This document shows positions 1 through 6,561 of a DNA stretch of 10,917 nt, one piece after another. Origin of the DNA: CAVSWN01 sp046728115 (GTDB taxonomy: Bacteria; Acidobacteriota; Vicinamibacteria; Vicinamibacterales; CAVVIG01). The translations under genes and the position numbers were made by a program. Under the pieces are notes generated by a model, which was given only the letters and a program-made list of their open reading frames with translations, was not told the origin of the DNA and ran no database searches. How positions within the stretch are numbered: position 1 is the stretch's first letter; each line of letters starts with the position of its first letter. The stretch is taken from the NCBI GenBank assembly GCA_046728115.1, contig JBKPDW010000570.1, positions 1 through 10,917 on the forward strand, in the 5' to 3' direction.

Positions 1-1
1 G

Positions 2-1039
2 ATCAACGCCGATCGTCAGGCGTTCGCGCAGAAGATGACCGATGAAGCCGCCGTCGATCTCCGGAAGATGGGCGTCAACATCGACATCCTCACGATCCAG
101 CAGATCAGCGACGAGCAGGGATATCTCGATGCGCTCGGCAAGAAGCGCACGGCGGAGGTCAAACGGGACGCCGTCATCGGCGAGGCGCAGGCCCAGCGCG
201 ACGCGATGATTCGATCGGCGCTCGCCGATCAGGAAGGCAAGACCAAACGTTACGAAGCCGATGTAGCCATCGCTCAGTCGCTGCGCGACAAGGAGACGAG
301 ACAAGCCGAGTTCGACGCGATGGTGCAGGCCAAGCAGGCCGAATCGATGCAGGCGGGACCGCTCGCGACCGCGATCGCGAAGCAGAAGGTCACCGAGCAG
401 GAGACGCGGATCGATCAGGTCCGCAAGCAGCAGGAAGTGCTCGTTCAGGAGCAGGAAGCCGCGCGCAAGGAAAAGGAGCTGCAAGCCACCGTCGTGAAAC
501 CGGCGGAGGCCGAGCGGCAGGCGGCAATCCTTCGCGCGGAGGGTCTCAAGCAGGCGGCGATTACGAAGGCGGAGGCCACACAGAAGGAACTCGAATATCA
601 GGGCGCCGGCGAGGCCGCGAAGATCGCGCAGGTGGGGAAGGCCGAGGCCGCGAAGGTGCTTGCAATCGGCGAGGCCGAAGCGGAAGTGATCAAGAAAAAG
701 CTGCTCGCCGAAGCCGAGGGACTCCAGAAAAAAGCCGAGGCGTGGAAGAATTTCAACGAGGCTGCGGTCATCAACCTGGTCGTGGAAAAAATGCCGGAGC
801 TCGCCCAGGCGTTCGCGACGCAGCTCGCCGGCATCGACAAGATCAACATCATCGAGATGGGCAACGGCAACAGCACGGGTTCGGGCGGAATCGGCAAAGT
901 CATGGGCACCGTCGGCGGGGGGATGACGGCCATGCTGGCGATGCTCAAGGATCAATTCGGCGTCGACGTTGCCCGGTTGATGCAAGCCAAGACCGATGCG
1001 GCGGTGGAGGAGGCGGAAGGCAAGGCGGGGAAGGGTTGA
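2..1039 (+). CDS. Flotillin-like SPFH/coiled-coil protein, 5'-truncated
   Basis: The reading frame is open from the first bases of the window, so the N-terminus, with the membrane anchor and most of the SPFH (band 7) domain, is missing. The visible part begins at the end of the SPFH domain, with the flotillin-typical stretch 'GYLDALGKKRTAEVKRDA' preceded by 'DLRKMGVNIDILTIQQISD'. A long Ala/Glu/Lys/Gln-rich coiled coil follows, with repeated 'EAEA' and 'GEAxA' motifs. The protein ends in a Gly-rich segment (around 'GNGNSTGSGG') and a short amphipathic tail. This order matches bacterial flotillins (FloT/YqiK type), which oligomerise on the inner membrane and organise functional membrane microdomains. 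The TGA stop at 1037-1039 is also the first three bases of an octamer repeat array. The gene is convergent with parE. The family call is firm; the exact subfamily is open because the N-terminus is absent. Confidence 0.93.
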   Translation: MNADRQAFAQKMTDEAAVDLRKMGVNIDILTIQQISDEQGYLDALGKKRTAEVKRDAVIGEAQAQRDAMIRSALADQEGKTKRYEADVAIAQSLRDKETRQAEFDAMVQAKQAESMQAGPLATAIAKQKVTEQETRIDQVRKQQEVLVQEQEAARKEKELQATVVKPAEAERQAAILRAEGLKQAAITKAEATQKELEYQGAGEAAKIAQVGKAEAAKVLAIGEAEAEVIKKKLLAEAEGLQKKAEAWKNFNEAAVINLVVEKMPELAQAFATQLAGIDKINIIEMGNGNSTGSGGIGKVMGTVGGGMTAMLAMLKDQFGVDVARLMQAKTDAAVEEAEGKAGKG

Positions 1040-1068
1040 GGATGTGAGGATGTGAGAATGTGAGGATG
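1037..1068 (+). repeat. Left octamer array, 4 x TGAGGATG
   Basis: Four contiguous 8-bp units read TGAGGATG, TGAGGATG, TGAGAATG, TGAGGATG. The first unit includes the flotillin stop codon. Because the period is 8 and each unit begins with TGA, stops fall in all three frames within three units. The reverse complement of the unit, CATCCTCA, is the unit of the larger array at 1621-1724, so the two arrays are inverted with respect to each other. Confidence 0.85.
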
Positions 1069-1073
1069 TAGGG

Positions 1074-1118
1074 ACCAGACGGCAATCACTTCGTTAGCGT
1101 GATTGCCATTTGACTGGT
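1074..1118. other. Inverted repeat / stem-loop downstream of flotillin
   Basis: A perfect 9-bp stem is formed by GGCAATCAC (1081-1089) and GTGATTGCC (1099-1107) around a 9-nt loop. Outer arms ACCAG (1074-1078) and CTGGT (1114-1118) could lengthen it after a bulge. The tail is ATTTGACTGG rather than a clean U-run, so it would be a poor intrinsic terminator for flotillin. It could also be a structural edge of the inserted island or a recombination or regulatory site. The pairing is seen directly; the role is not known. Confidence 0.5.
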
Positions 1119-1142
1119 TCGACAACGTTGTGAAAATTTCAC
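1110..1142 (+). promoter_or_regulatory. Candidate promoter with overlapping palindromes
   Basis: An AT-rich patch in GC-rich surroundings holds TTGACT (1110-1115, one mismatch to the -35 consensus) and GAAAAT (1132-1137, four of six matches to -10) with a 16-bp spacer. Two palindromes lie in and over it: ACAACGTTGT (1122-1131) and GTGAAAATTTCAC (1130-1142, odd centre at 1136). Palindromes over a -10 and spacer would suit an operator. It could drive the S23-type gene starting at 1222. Sigma-70-like consensus is an imperfect guide in this phylum, so this is only a candidate. Confidence 0.25.
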
Positions 1143-1221
1143 TTCCTCCAGCCAACCCCTCTCCGCACTCGGTCAAATCTCGCAAGCTGTCACTGGATCG
1201 TTTCGTGCTACGCCGAGCGGC

Positions 1222-1613
1222 GTGGCCTCAGAAGCGGATCAACTGGCTGACCGGGTCAAAAGGTTTGCGATCCGCGTGGTTCAGTTCTGCCGTCGGGTTC
1301 CGCGCGGGCCGGCGATCGACGGCGTCATCCGCCAGCTCGCGGCTTCCGCCACGGGCGAGTCAGCGAATTATCGCGCCCCCGCCGCGGCCGCTCGCGGGCC
1401 GAGTTTGTCGCGAAACTCGGAGTGGCGGCGGAGGAAGCCGACGAAACGGAGCATTGGCTTGAGGTGCTGAGCGCGTCGGGTGCTGTCGAAAACCGTACGG
1501 ATGTAAACGAGCTCGAATGGTTGATGACCGAAGCGAGCGAACTCAGAGCGATCTTCGTTCAAGCCGTTCGGACCGCACGCTTCAACCTGGCTGGAACCAG
1601 GAATCGCAAATAG
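1222..1613 (+). pseudogene. S23-type four-helix-bundle protein, frameshifted
   Basis: Two adjacent frames together give one member of the four-helix-bundle family first known from 23S rRNA intervening sequences (IVP/S23, related in fold to the Avd proteins of diversity-generating retroelements). The first part starts at GTG 1222 and reads 'LADRVKRFAIRVVQF', 'IRQLAASATGESANYRA'. The frame must then change to continue 'RAEFVAKLGVAAEEADET', 'HWLEVL', 'ELEWLMTEASELRAIFV', ending at TAG 1611-1613. The break maps to the C-run at 1376-1380, where one missing base explains it. Restoring it gives about 130 residues, the normal family length, with the conserved NYRA/AEFVAKL junction intact. Outside rRNA genes the function of these proteins is unknown. 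The start codon has only a weak ribosome binding site. Whether the deletion is a real mutation or an assembly error cannot be told from the sequence; apart from this break the conserved motifs are preserved and no internal stop is seen. Confidence 0.8.
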
Positions 1614-1620
1614 ATCTTCA

Positions 1621-1724
1621 CCTCCTCACCTCCTCACCTCCTCACTTCCTCACTTCCTCAAATCCACACATTCTCACATCCTCACCTCCTCACATCCTCA
1701 AATTCTGACATCCACCCATCCTCT
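1621..1724 (+). repeat. Right octamer array, about 13 units of CMTCCTCA
   Basis: Thirteen 8-bp units in strict register run from just after the S23 stop codon to two bases before the parE stop. The first three are CCTCCTCA, the next two CTTCCTCA, and later ones drift around CATCCTCA (for example 1677-1684 and 1693-1700 exactly), ending with CATCCTCT. Read on the - strand, the sense direction of parE, the exact units are TGAGGATG, the same as the left array read in the sense direction of flotillin. Each flanking gene is therefore followed by the same repeat in the same relative orientation. The unit is too short and spacerless to be CRISPR. Confidence 0.85.
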
Positions 1725-1726
1725 CT

Positions 1727-3646
1727 TCAGACATCCAACTCTTCCGCTTCATCTGCGCGTTCCATGATGAACCGGAACCTGGCGGACGCGTCCTTTCCCA
1801 TCAACTCGTTGATCACGCGATCGGTCACGATGTGGTCGGTCACTTCCACGCGCAGCAGCCGGCGCGTCCGCGGATTGAGCGTCGTTTCCCAGAGCACCTT
1901 CGGCATCATCTCGCCCAGGCCTTTGAAGCGCGTGATCTCGAGCGTCCCGCGGCCATGGCCGTTCTTCGCGTGCTGCTTCAGAATCGCGTCCTTGTGGGCG
2001 TCGTCGAGGGCCCAGTGCGTCTCTTTGCCGATGTCGATGCGATAGAGCGGGGGCTGCGCCAGAAAAACCTTCCCGCTGGCGATCAGCTGCGGCAGGTGAC
2101 GATAGATGAACGTGAGCAGCAGCGTGGCGATGTGATTGCCGTCCGAATCGGCGTCGGCGAGGATGATGATCTTGCCGTAGCGCATGCGGCCAAGCTCGAA
2201 GTTCTTGCCGAGCCCGCAGCCGATCGCCGTCACGAGATCTGACAATTCCTTGTTTTCGAGAACCTTCGCGAGCGACGCGCTCTCGGTATTCAGCACCTTG
2301 CCGCGAAGCGGCAGAATCGCCTGCCGCGCGCGATCTCGCCCCTGCTTCGCCGACCCGCCGGCCGAGTCGCCTTCGACAATGAACAGTTCGCTGCCGTCGC
2401 TGGTGGGATTTGTGCAGTCGCTCAGCTTGCCGGGCAGGTTGAGCCGGCTCGATGTGGCGCTCTTGCGCGATACCTCCGCCTGCGCAGCGCGACTCGCCTC
2501 CCTGGCGCGCGCGGCGAGGATGATGCGCGCGACGATCGCTTCGGCGACGCTGATATTGGAATTGAGCCAGTGCTCCAGTGCCGGCCGCACCAGGCCGTCG
2601 ACGGCCGACACGAGCTCCGGATTGTTCAGGCGATCTTTCGTCTGGCCCTGAAACTGTGGTTCCCGCAGGAAGATGCTGAGGACGCCGGTGAGACCTTCGC
2701 GGATGTCTTCGGCGGCGATCGTGACGCCCTTGGGCGAGAGATTGTGCGTCTCGATGAAGTTGCGCACGGCTTTGCCGAGTCCGGCGCGCAGGCCGCTTTC
2801 GTGCGTGCCGCCCGATCCCGTGGGAATGCCGTTGACGTAAGAGCGGATGTGTTCGTCGGTACCCTCGGTCCACTGCAGGACGAGATCCAGGCGGATGGCC
2901 TCGTCTTTGCCCAGTGCAAACGGCGCCTCGTGCACAGGCTTTGCAGCCCGTTCGATAACGATCTTCTGCAGGTACTCGAGCAGACCCTCGGTGTGCTCGA
3001 ACACGAATTTTTCCTTCGACGACTCGTCTTCGAACGTGACCTTCAAGCCTTTGTGCAGATAGCTCGCAATCTCGAGGCGCTCTTTGATGATCGCAGGATC
3101 GAACTCGATCTTCGGGAAGATCGTCGCGTCGGGATGGAAATAGACGGCGGTACCGGTGCCGCGCGCGGGGCCGAGCTTCTTCAGGGCGCCGACGACCTTG
3201 CCCTGCCTGAAGCGCATCTCCCACTGGGCGCCGTCGCGTTTCACCGTCGCGACTAGTTCTTTTGACAGGGCGTTTACGACGCTTGCGCCGACGCCATGCA
3301 ATCCGCCCGCGGTTTTGTACGTACCGTGTTCGAATTTTCCACCCGCGTGGAGCATCGTGAAGATCACTTCGAGCGCGCTCTTCTTCGTCGTCGGATGTTT
3401 ATCGATTGGAATGCCGCGCCCATCGTCTTCGATCGTCACGGACGATCCATCGGGGTGAAGCGTGACCCAAATGTTTGAAGCATGGCCGTTCATGGCCTCG
3501 TCGACGGCGTTGTCCAGCACCTCCCAGACGAGGTGATGCAACCCCGCCGAGCCCACGCCTCCGATGTACATGCCGGGACGCTTGCGGACCGGCTCGAGAC
3601 CCTCGAGAACCGTGATGTCTTTCGCGGTGTAGTTCGTAGGTGCCAT
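1727..3646 (-). CDS. parE: DNA topoisomerase IV subunit B (ParE; GyrB family)
   Basis: A 639-residue ATPase subunit of a type IIA topoisomerase, which with the A subunit (ParC/GyrA) passes one DNA duplex through another. The GHKL ATPase site is complete: 'EVLDNAVDEA' (Glu42, Asn46), 'DDGRGIP' at 74-80, the lid 'GGLHGVG' at 114-120, and the transducer lysine in 'GQTKDRL' near 337. The TOPRIM part has 'EGDSAGG' at 425-431, 'PLRGK' at 446-450, 'DADSDGNHIATLL' from 498, and 'KGLGEM' at 575-580. The sequence 'ADADSDGxHIATLL' followed by 'PPLYRIDIGKE' is what ParE of the E. coli type shows, and 639 residues fits ParE (about 630) better than long GyrB. The B subunits of gyrase and topoisomerase IV are close, so GyrB is not excluded. 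The start ATG at 3646 gives an N-terminus 'MAPTNYTAKDITVLEGLEPV' that aligns at full length with the family. No Shine-Dalgarno sequence precedes it. An in-frame ATG at 3685 would add 13 unmatched residues and overlap the divergent gene. No partner A subunit lies in this window. Confidence 0.92.
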   Translation of the reverse strand: MAPTNYTAKDITVLEGLEPVRKRPGMYIGGVGSAGLHHLVWEVLDNAVDEAMNGHASNIWVTLHPDGSSVTIEDDGRGIPIDKHPTTKKSALEVIFTMLHAGGKFEHGTYKTAGGLHGVGASVVNALSKELVATVKRDGAQWEMRFRQGKVVGALKKLGPARGTGTAVYFHPDATIFPKIEFDPAIIKERLEIASYLHKGLKVTFEDESSKEKFVFEHTEGLLEYLQKIVIERAAKPVHEAPFALGKDEAIRLDLVLQWTEGTDEHIRSYVNGIPTGSGGTHESGLRAGLGKAVRNFIETHNLSPKGVTIAAEDIREGLTGVLSIFLREPQFQGQTKDRLNNPELVSAVDGLVRPALEHWLNSNISVAEAIVARIILAARAREASRAAQAEVSRKSATSSRLNLPGKLSDCTNPTSDGSELFIVEGDSAGGSAKQGRDRARQAILPLRGKVLNTESASLAKVLENKELSDLVTAIGCGLGKNFELGRMRYGKIIILADADSDGNHIATLLLTFIYRHLPQLIASGKVFLAQPPLYRIDIGKETHWALDDAHKDAILKQHAKNGHGRGTLEITRFKGLGEMMPKVLWETTLNPRTRRLLRVEVTDHIVTDRVINELMGKDASARFRFIMERADEAEELDV

Positions 3647-3649
3647 GTC

Positions 3650-3655
3650 TATAAT
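3650..3655 (+). promoter_or_regulatory. Consensus -10-like TATAAT between divergent starts
   Basis: A perfect TATAAT lies in the 17-bp gap between the parE start codon and the GTG start of the divergent secreted-protein gene. If used as a -10, transcription would begin near 3662, almost at the GTG at 3664, giving a leaderless or nearly leaderless message. That would agree with the lack of a ribosome binding site. No convincing -35 lies 16-18 bp upstream, and any such element would be inside the parE coding sequence. Confidence 0.3.
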
Positions 3656-3663
3656 TGCGCCTT

Positions 3664-6561
3664 GTGACAAGCGACCCTGTCGCATCACGCGGCTCTGCCC
3701 ACGGCCTCGCGTGCGCACGAACCCGACGGCTGTTCTGCGCGTGTGCGTTGTGGTGGCTGGTGACGATTGTACCGGGATTCCAGCCCTTCGTCGCAGCGGC
3801 CGAGATCTCCACCGAAGACGCACCGGTTCCCGGAGGGACCGCGGCGTTCGCGCAGGCGCTCGCGATCGACCCTGTCCCCGACCGCGCGCAGTTCATGTTC
3901 GAGATTACGCGGCTGGTGTACGAAAACCCGAATTCGCGCAATCCTTCGGTCGCCGCCTTCCTGTTCTCGTTGGCGCAGCCCGGACCCCGTGGCGGACACG
4001 ACAACCCGGCCGTTACGTCGGCTAGCGATCTCGTGCCGGTCCCGTTGACCGCCGACATCTGGGGCCGCGCGATTTTTCACCGGAAGATCGAGCGCGAGGA
4101 ACTGGTCGGCGCGATTGTGTCGGACCATACCGCCGCACTGCTCTGTCACGGCCTCGGGGCGCTCGACGATCAGACGCTGCAGTACTTCGCCGATCACTCC
4201 TCGTTGCTGAACAGGCTGGCCGAACGATCCGCTCCTGCGTTCGCGGCGTTCTCGGGCAGCCTCCACATCCGCGCGAACCGCGTGGAGCCGCCCGGTGGGC
4301 CGGATGCGACGCCGCTGTGGGAAGGGGTAGTAGGCGAGAAAGTGTCGCGGCCCGAGGCGTTCATCGCCAAGCTGTTCGAGGTCAACGAAGGGCGGCTCGC
4401 GTATCTGTTCGACACGATTGGGCAGTTGGACCCCGCCCGCCGCGCGTTCGCGCTGGGGCTGTGGATGCCCGATCCTGCCGTCCGGCTGGAACGCTTCAAG
4501 GTGCTCAGCAGCGCCGGCCTCAATGCCTATCGGGACTGGCACCTGCGGACACTGCCATTCAACCGTGCCTCGTACGACCTCGCGATGACGCTGATGCGCG
4601 TAAGTGTCGACGACAAAGGCGCGCCGCGCCAGCCGTCTGCGCGCTCGTTCTGGGCGCGCGTGTTCGGCGGCCACGAGTTGACCGACGATCCCGCGCGGCT
4701 GCTGCATGGGCTCGACGAGGAGCCGATCGACGCCGCGTGGCTTGCCGTGGCGGTCGGCGCCGGGGATCTCCGGCAGCGGCTCGACCGTCTCGATCGGCTC
4801 GCACTGGGTCAGCGCTTGTTTTACTCACCCGACGATCGAGCCGAAGCGCTGCTCGCGCTCCGGGCGCTCGGCCGGTACCGCATGCTGGTTCTGACGCTCG
4901 AGCGCATCGGTGTGACCTCCCCCGGTGTGTACGTCGCGGCCGCGCGCAAAGCGGCGCGGCTCAGCGCCTTCGAAGGCCATCGCGGTTTCCTCATCCAGGC
5001 GCAGTTTCAAGGCGCGCTGACGTTGATCGCGCGGATGCGGGCTGTCCGCACCATCGACGTGCCGGCCGCTGAGAAGCTGATCCAGCAGGTCGTGTCGCTG
5101 CCTCTGTCGGAGGACGGCCGCTATCTTGGCGCGATCGCGAACTGGCTTCGCGAGACGCTCAAGATGCTGCCTGCCGCGGAGAATCTGGATTGGACACTGC
5201 GGGCCGCGCTCTCGGGGCCGGCGGCGGGCGTCTCGGGCGCCACGCGCCTCACCTGGGAGGGGCAGCGCTACCGGCTCGACCTCGGCGCGGCCGAGCGAAT
5301 GCGACTCGAGCGCGTGCGCGAAAAACAAGAGGCGCTGCCCGTGGATGTGCCGCTCGATCTCGCCCACGCCGGGCGGGTGATCGGCGCCGAGCGCGCGTCG
5401 ATTGCAGACGCGCAGGCGGTGCTCACCAGACTCAGCACCATCGCCAAGGACGTGCCCGAGCGGACGAAACGGGAAGAAGAAGACAACGTGCCGCAGGGTC
5501 TGGCGGTCCCGCCCGAGGCGCATGCCGCCCTGCGGCGTACGATCGACGAGCTGTCGAAGGCGATTCGCAACAACGACACGAAACGCTTCGCGCGGATCGC
5601 GGAGCCGCTGCTCGAATTATCAGACCAGTTGCTCTCGCAAAACCTCTTATCGATCGCCTACGCGCTCGACCTCGGCGATCCGGACGGCACGATTCTTCTC
5701 GCCGACGATGTGTCTCATCGTCACGACTTCGGTTTCAGCGCAAAGGATGCCGAAGTACGCGCGCGAACCGCGTGGATGGTGCCACATCAGGACGTGTCGC
5801 CGGGCGTGCCGTGGCATGTAACTGGATCGCTGCTGGGTCTCGATATCGCTCTGTCGCCGCTGGCGCTTCGACGCATCAACGTCGAGCGCGTGCTGGAGGC
5901 CCCTCGCCTGACGTCGAATCAACGGGACGGGTTTTCGTTCAGCGTGGCGATGATGAATCCGTTCAGCCTTCGCGACGCGGATAGTGAGGCCATTGCGGAG
6001 GCGATCGAGAGCGGCCGACGCCGCGTGGCCGCGCTTACCGGTCCGGGCGACCTTGAAGTTGTGGCCGCCGAGCTGTCGCTCGATGGCGCCCGGCGTCGAT
6101 CGCTTGCGTGGGCATTCGTGCACGATCGAGGGCGTCTCGAATCGATGGTCACCCTGTCGGAACTGATGGTCCTCGGCGGGGCGCGCCTCGACACGCTCGA
6201 CGCCTGGGGCACCAGCATGCTGTTCACGATGGGGTGCCTATGCTCCCGCTTGACGCCGCCGGGCCGTTGGTTGACCCTATTCGGTCGGCCGCAACTGGGC
6301 ATGACCGCCGCGGGGATGCCCGACGTGCATTTGCAAGTGGCGGTGCGCCTGCGCGAACTGCGGATGCCGGCGGCCCTGGCTCGCGTGGTCCTGTCCGCCG
6401 CGGTACAGGACTTCATCGATGCGGTCCGGCCCAGCGCCGAGGTCGATTGGATCACGATGACGAGAGCGGCACGCGGCATCACGCGCGAGCAGATCGAGGA
6501 TTACCTGGCGGCTGCTACCGCCGCCGGCCCACTGGTTCCGGATAATGGTCCGCCGTATTGA
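3664..6561 (+). CDS. Large secreted protein of unknown function (965 aa)
   Basis: Not recognised as any named family. The N-terminus has a likely Sec signal peptide: a basic patch (RTRR, about residues 19-22), a hydrophobic stretch 'LFCACALWWLVTIVPGF', and an AAA-E cleavage motif near residue 46. The mature protein is predicted to be mostly helical by its spacing of Leu/Ala/Arg, with charged segments such as 'ERTKREEED' and no clear enzyme motif, transmembrane helix or Cys-rich domain. Stretches like 'ALRALGRYRMLVLTLERIGV' hint at an alpha-solenoid, but no register of repeats could be proven. GTG 3664 is chosen because it keeps the basic n-region of the signal peptide; TTG 3655 (three residues longer) is equally possible. 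Neither has a visible Shine-Dalgarno. The stop overlaps the start of the following VWA gene by 17 bp, so the two are probably translated and act together. Coding over this length, with uniform codon bias, is secure; function is not. Confidence 0.85.
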   Translation: MTSDPVASRGSAHGLACARTRRLFCACALWWLVTIVPGFQPFVAAAEISTEDAPVPGGTAAFAQALAIDPVPDRAQFMFEITRLVYENPNSRNPSVAAFLFSLAQPGPRGGHDNPAVTSASDLVPVPLTADIWGRAIFHRKIEREELVGAIVSDHTAALLCHGLGALDDQTLQYFADHSSLLNRLAERSAPAFAAFSGSLHIRANRVEPPGGPDATPLWEGVVGEKVSRPEAFIAKLFEVNEGRLAYLFDTIGQLDPARRAFALGLWMPDPAVRLERFKVLSSAGLNAYRDWHLRTLPFNRASYDLAMTLMRVSVDDKGAPRQPSARSFWARVFGGHELTDDPARLLHGLDEEPIDAAWLAVAVGAGDLRQRLDRLDRLALGQRLFYSPDDRAEALLALRALGRYRMLVLTLERIGVTSPGVYVAAARKAARLSAFEGHRGFLIQAQFQGALTLIARMRAVRTIDVPAAEKLIQQVVSLPLSEDGRYLGAIANWLRETLKMLPAAENLDWTLRAALSGPAAGVSGATRLTWEGQRYRLDLGAAERMRLERVREKQEALPVDVPLDLAHAGRVIGAERASIADAQAVLTRLSTIAKDVPERTKREEEDNVPQGLAVPPEAHAALRRTIDELSKAIRNNDTKRFARIAEPLLELSDQLLSQNLLSIAYALDLGDPDGTILLADDVSHRHDFGFSAKDAEVRARTAWMVPHQDVSPGVPWHVTGSLLGLDIALSPLALRRINVERVLEAPRLTSNQRDGFSFSVAMMNPFSLRDADSEAIAEAIESGRRRVAALTGPGDLEVVAAELSLDGARRRSLAWAFVHDRGRLESMVTLSELMVLGGARLDTLDAWGTSMLFTMGCLCSRLTPPGRWLTLFGRPQLGMTAAGMPDVHLQVAVRLRELRMPAALARVVLSAAVQDFIDAVRPSAEVDWITMTRAARGITREQIEDYLAAATAAGPLVPDNGPPY

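Noticed and set aside
1103..1462. 119-codon + strand open frame over the S23 region
   Set aside because: It is a different frame from both halves of the S23 gene, with no family resemblance.
1621..1724. CRISPR-like array
   Set aside because: Units are 8 bp with no spacers, so this is a short tandem repeat and not CRISPR.
1749..3224. 491-codon open frame on the - strand overlapping parE
   Set aside because: It is an alternate frame of the parE strand, extremely Arg-rich, with no motif; parE in the other frame has every conserved topoisomerase motif.
3685..4707. 340-codon open frame on the - strand
   Set aside because: It is antisense to the secreted 965-aa protein, with Arg/Glu/Gln-heavy composition and no recognisable motif; a GC-rich shadow.
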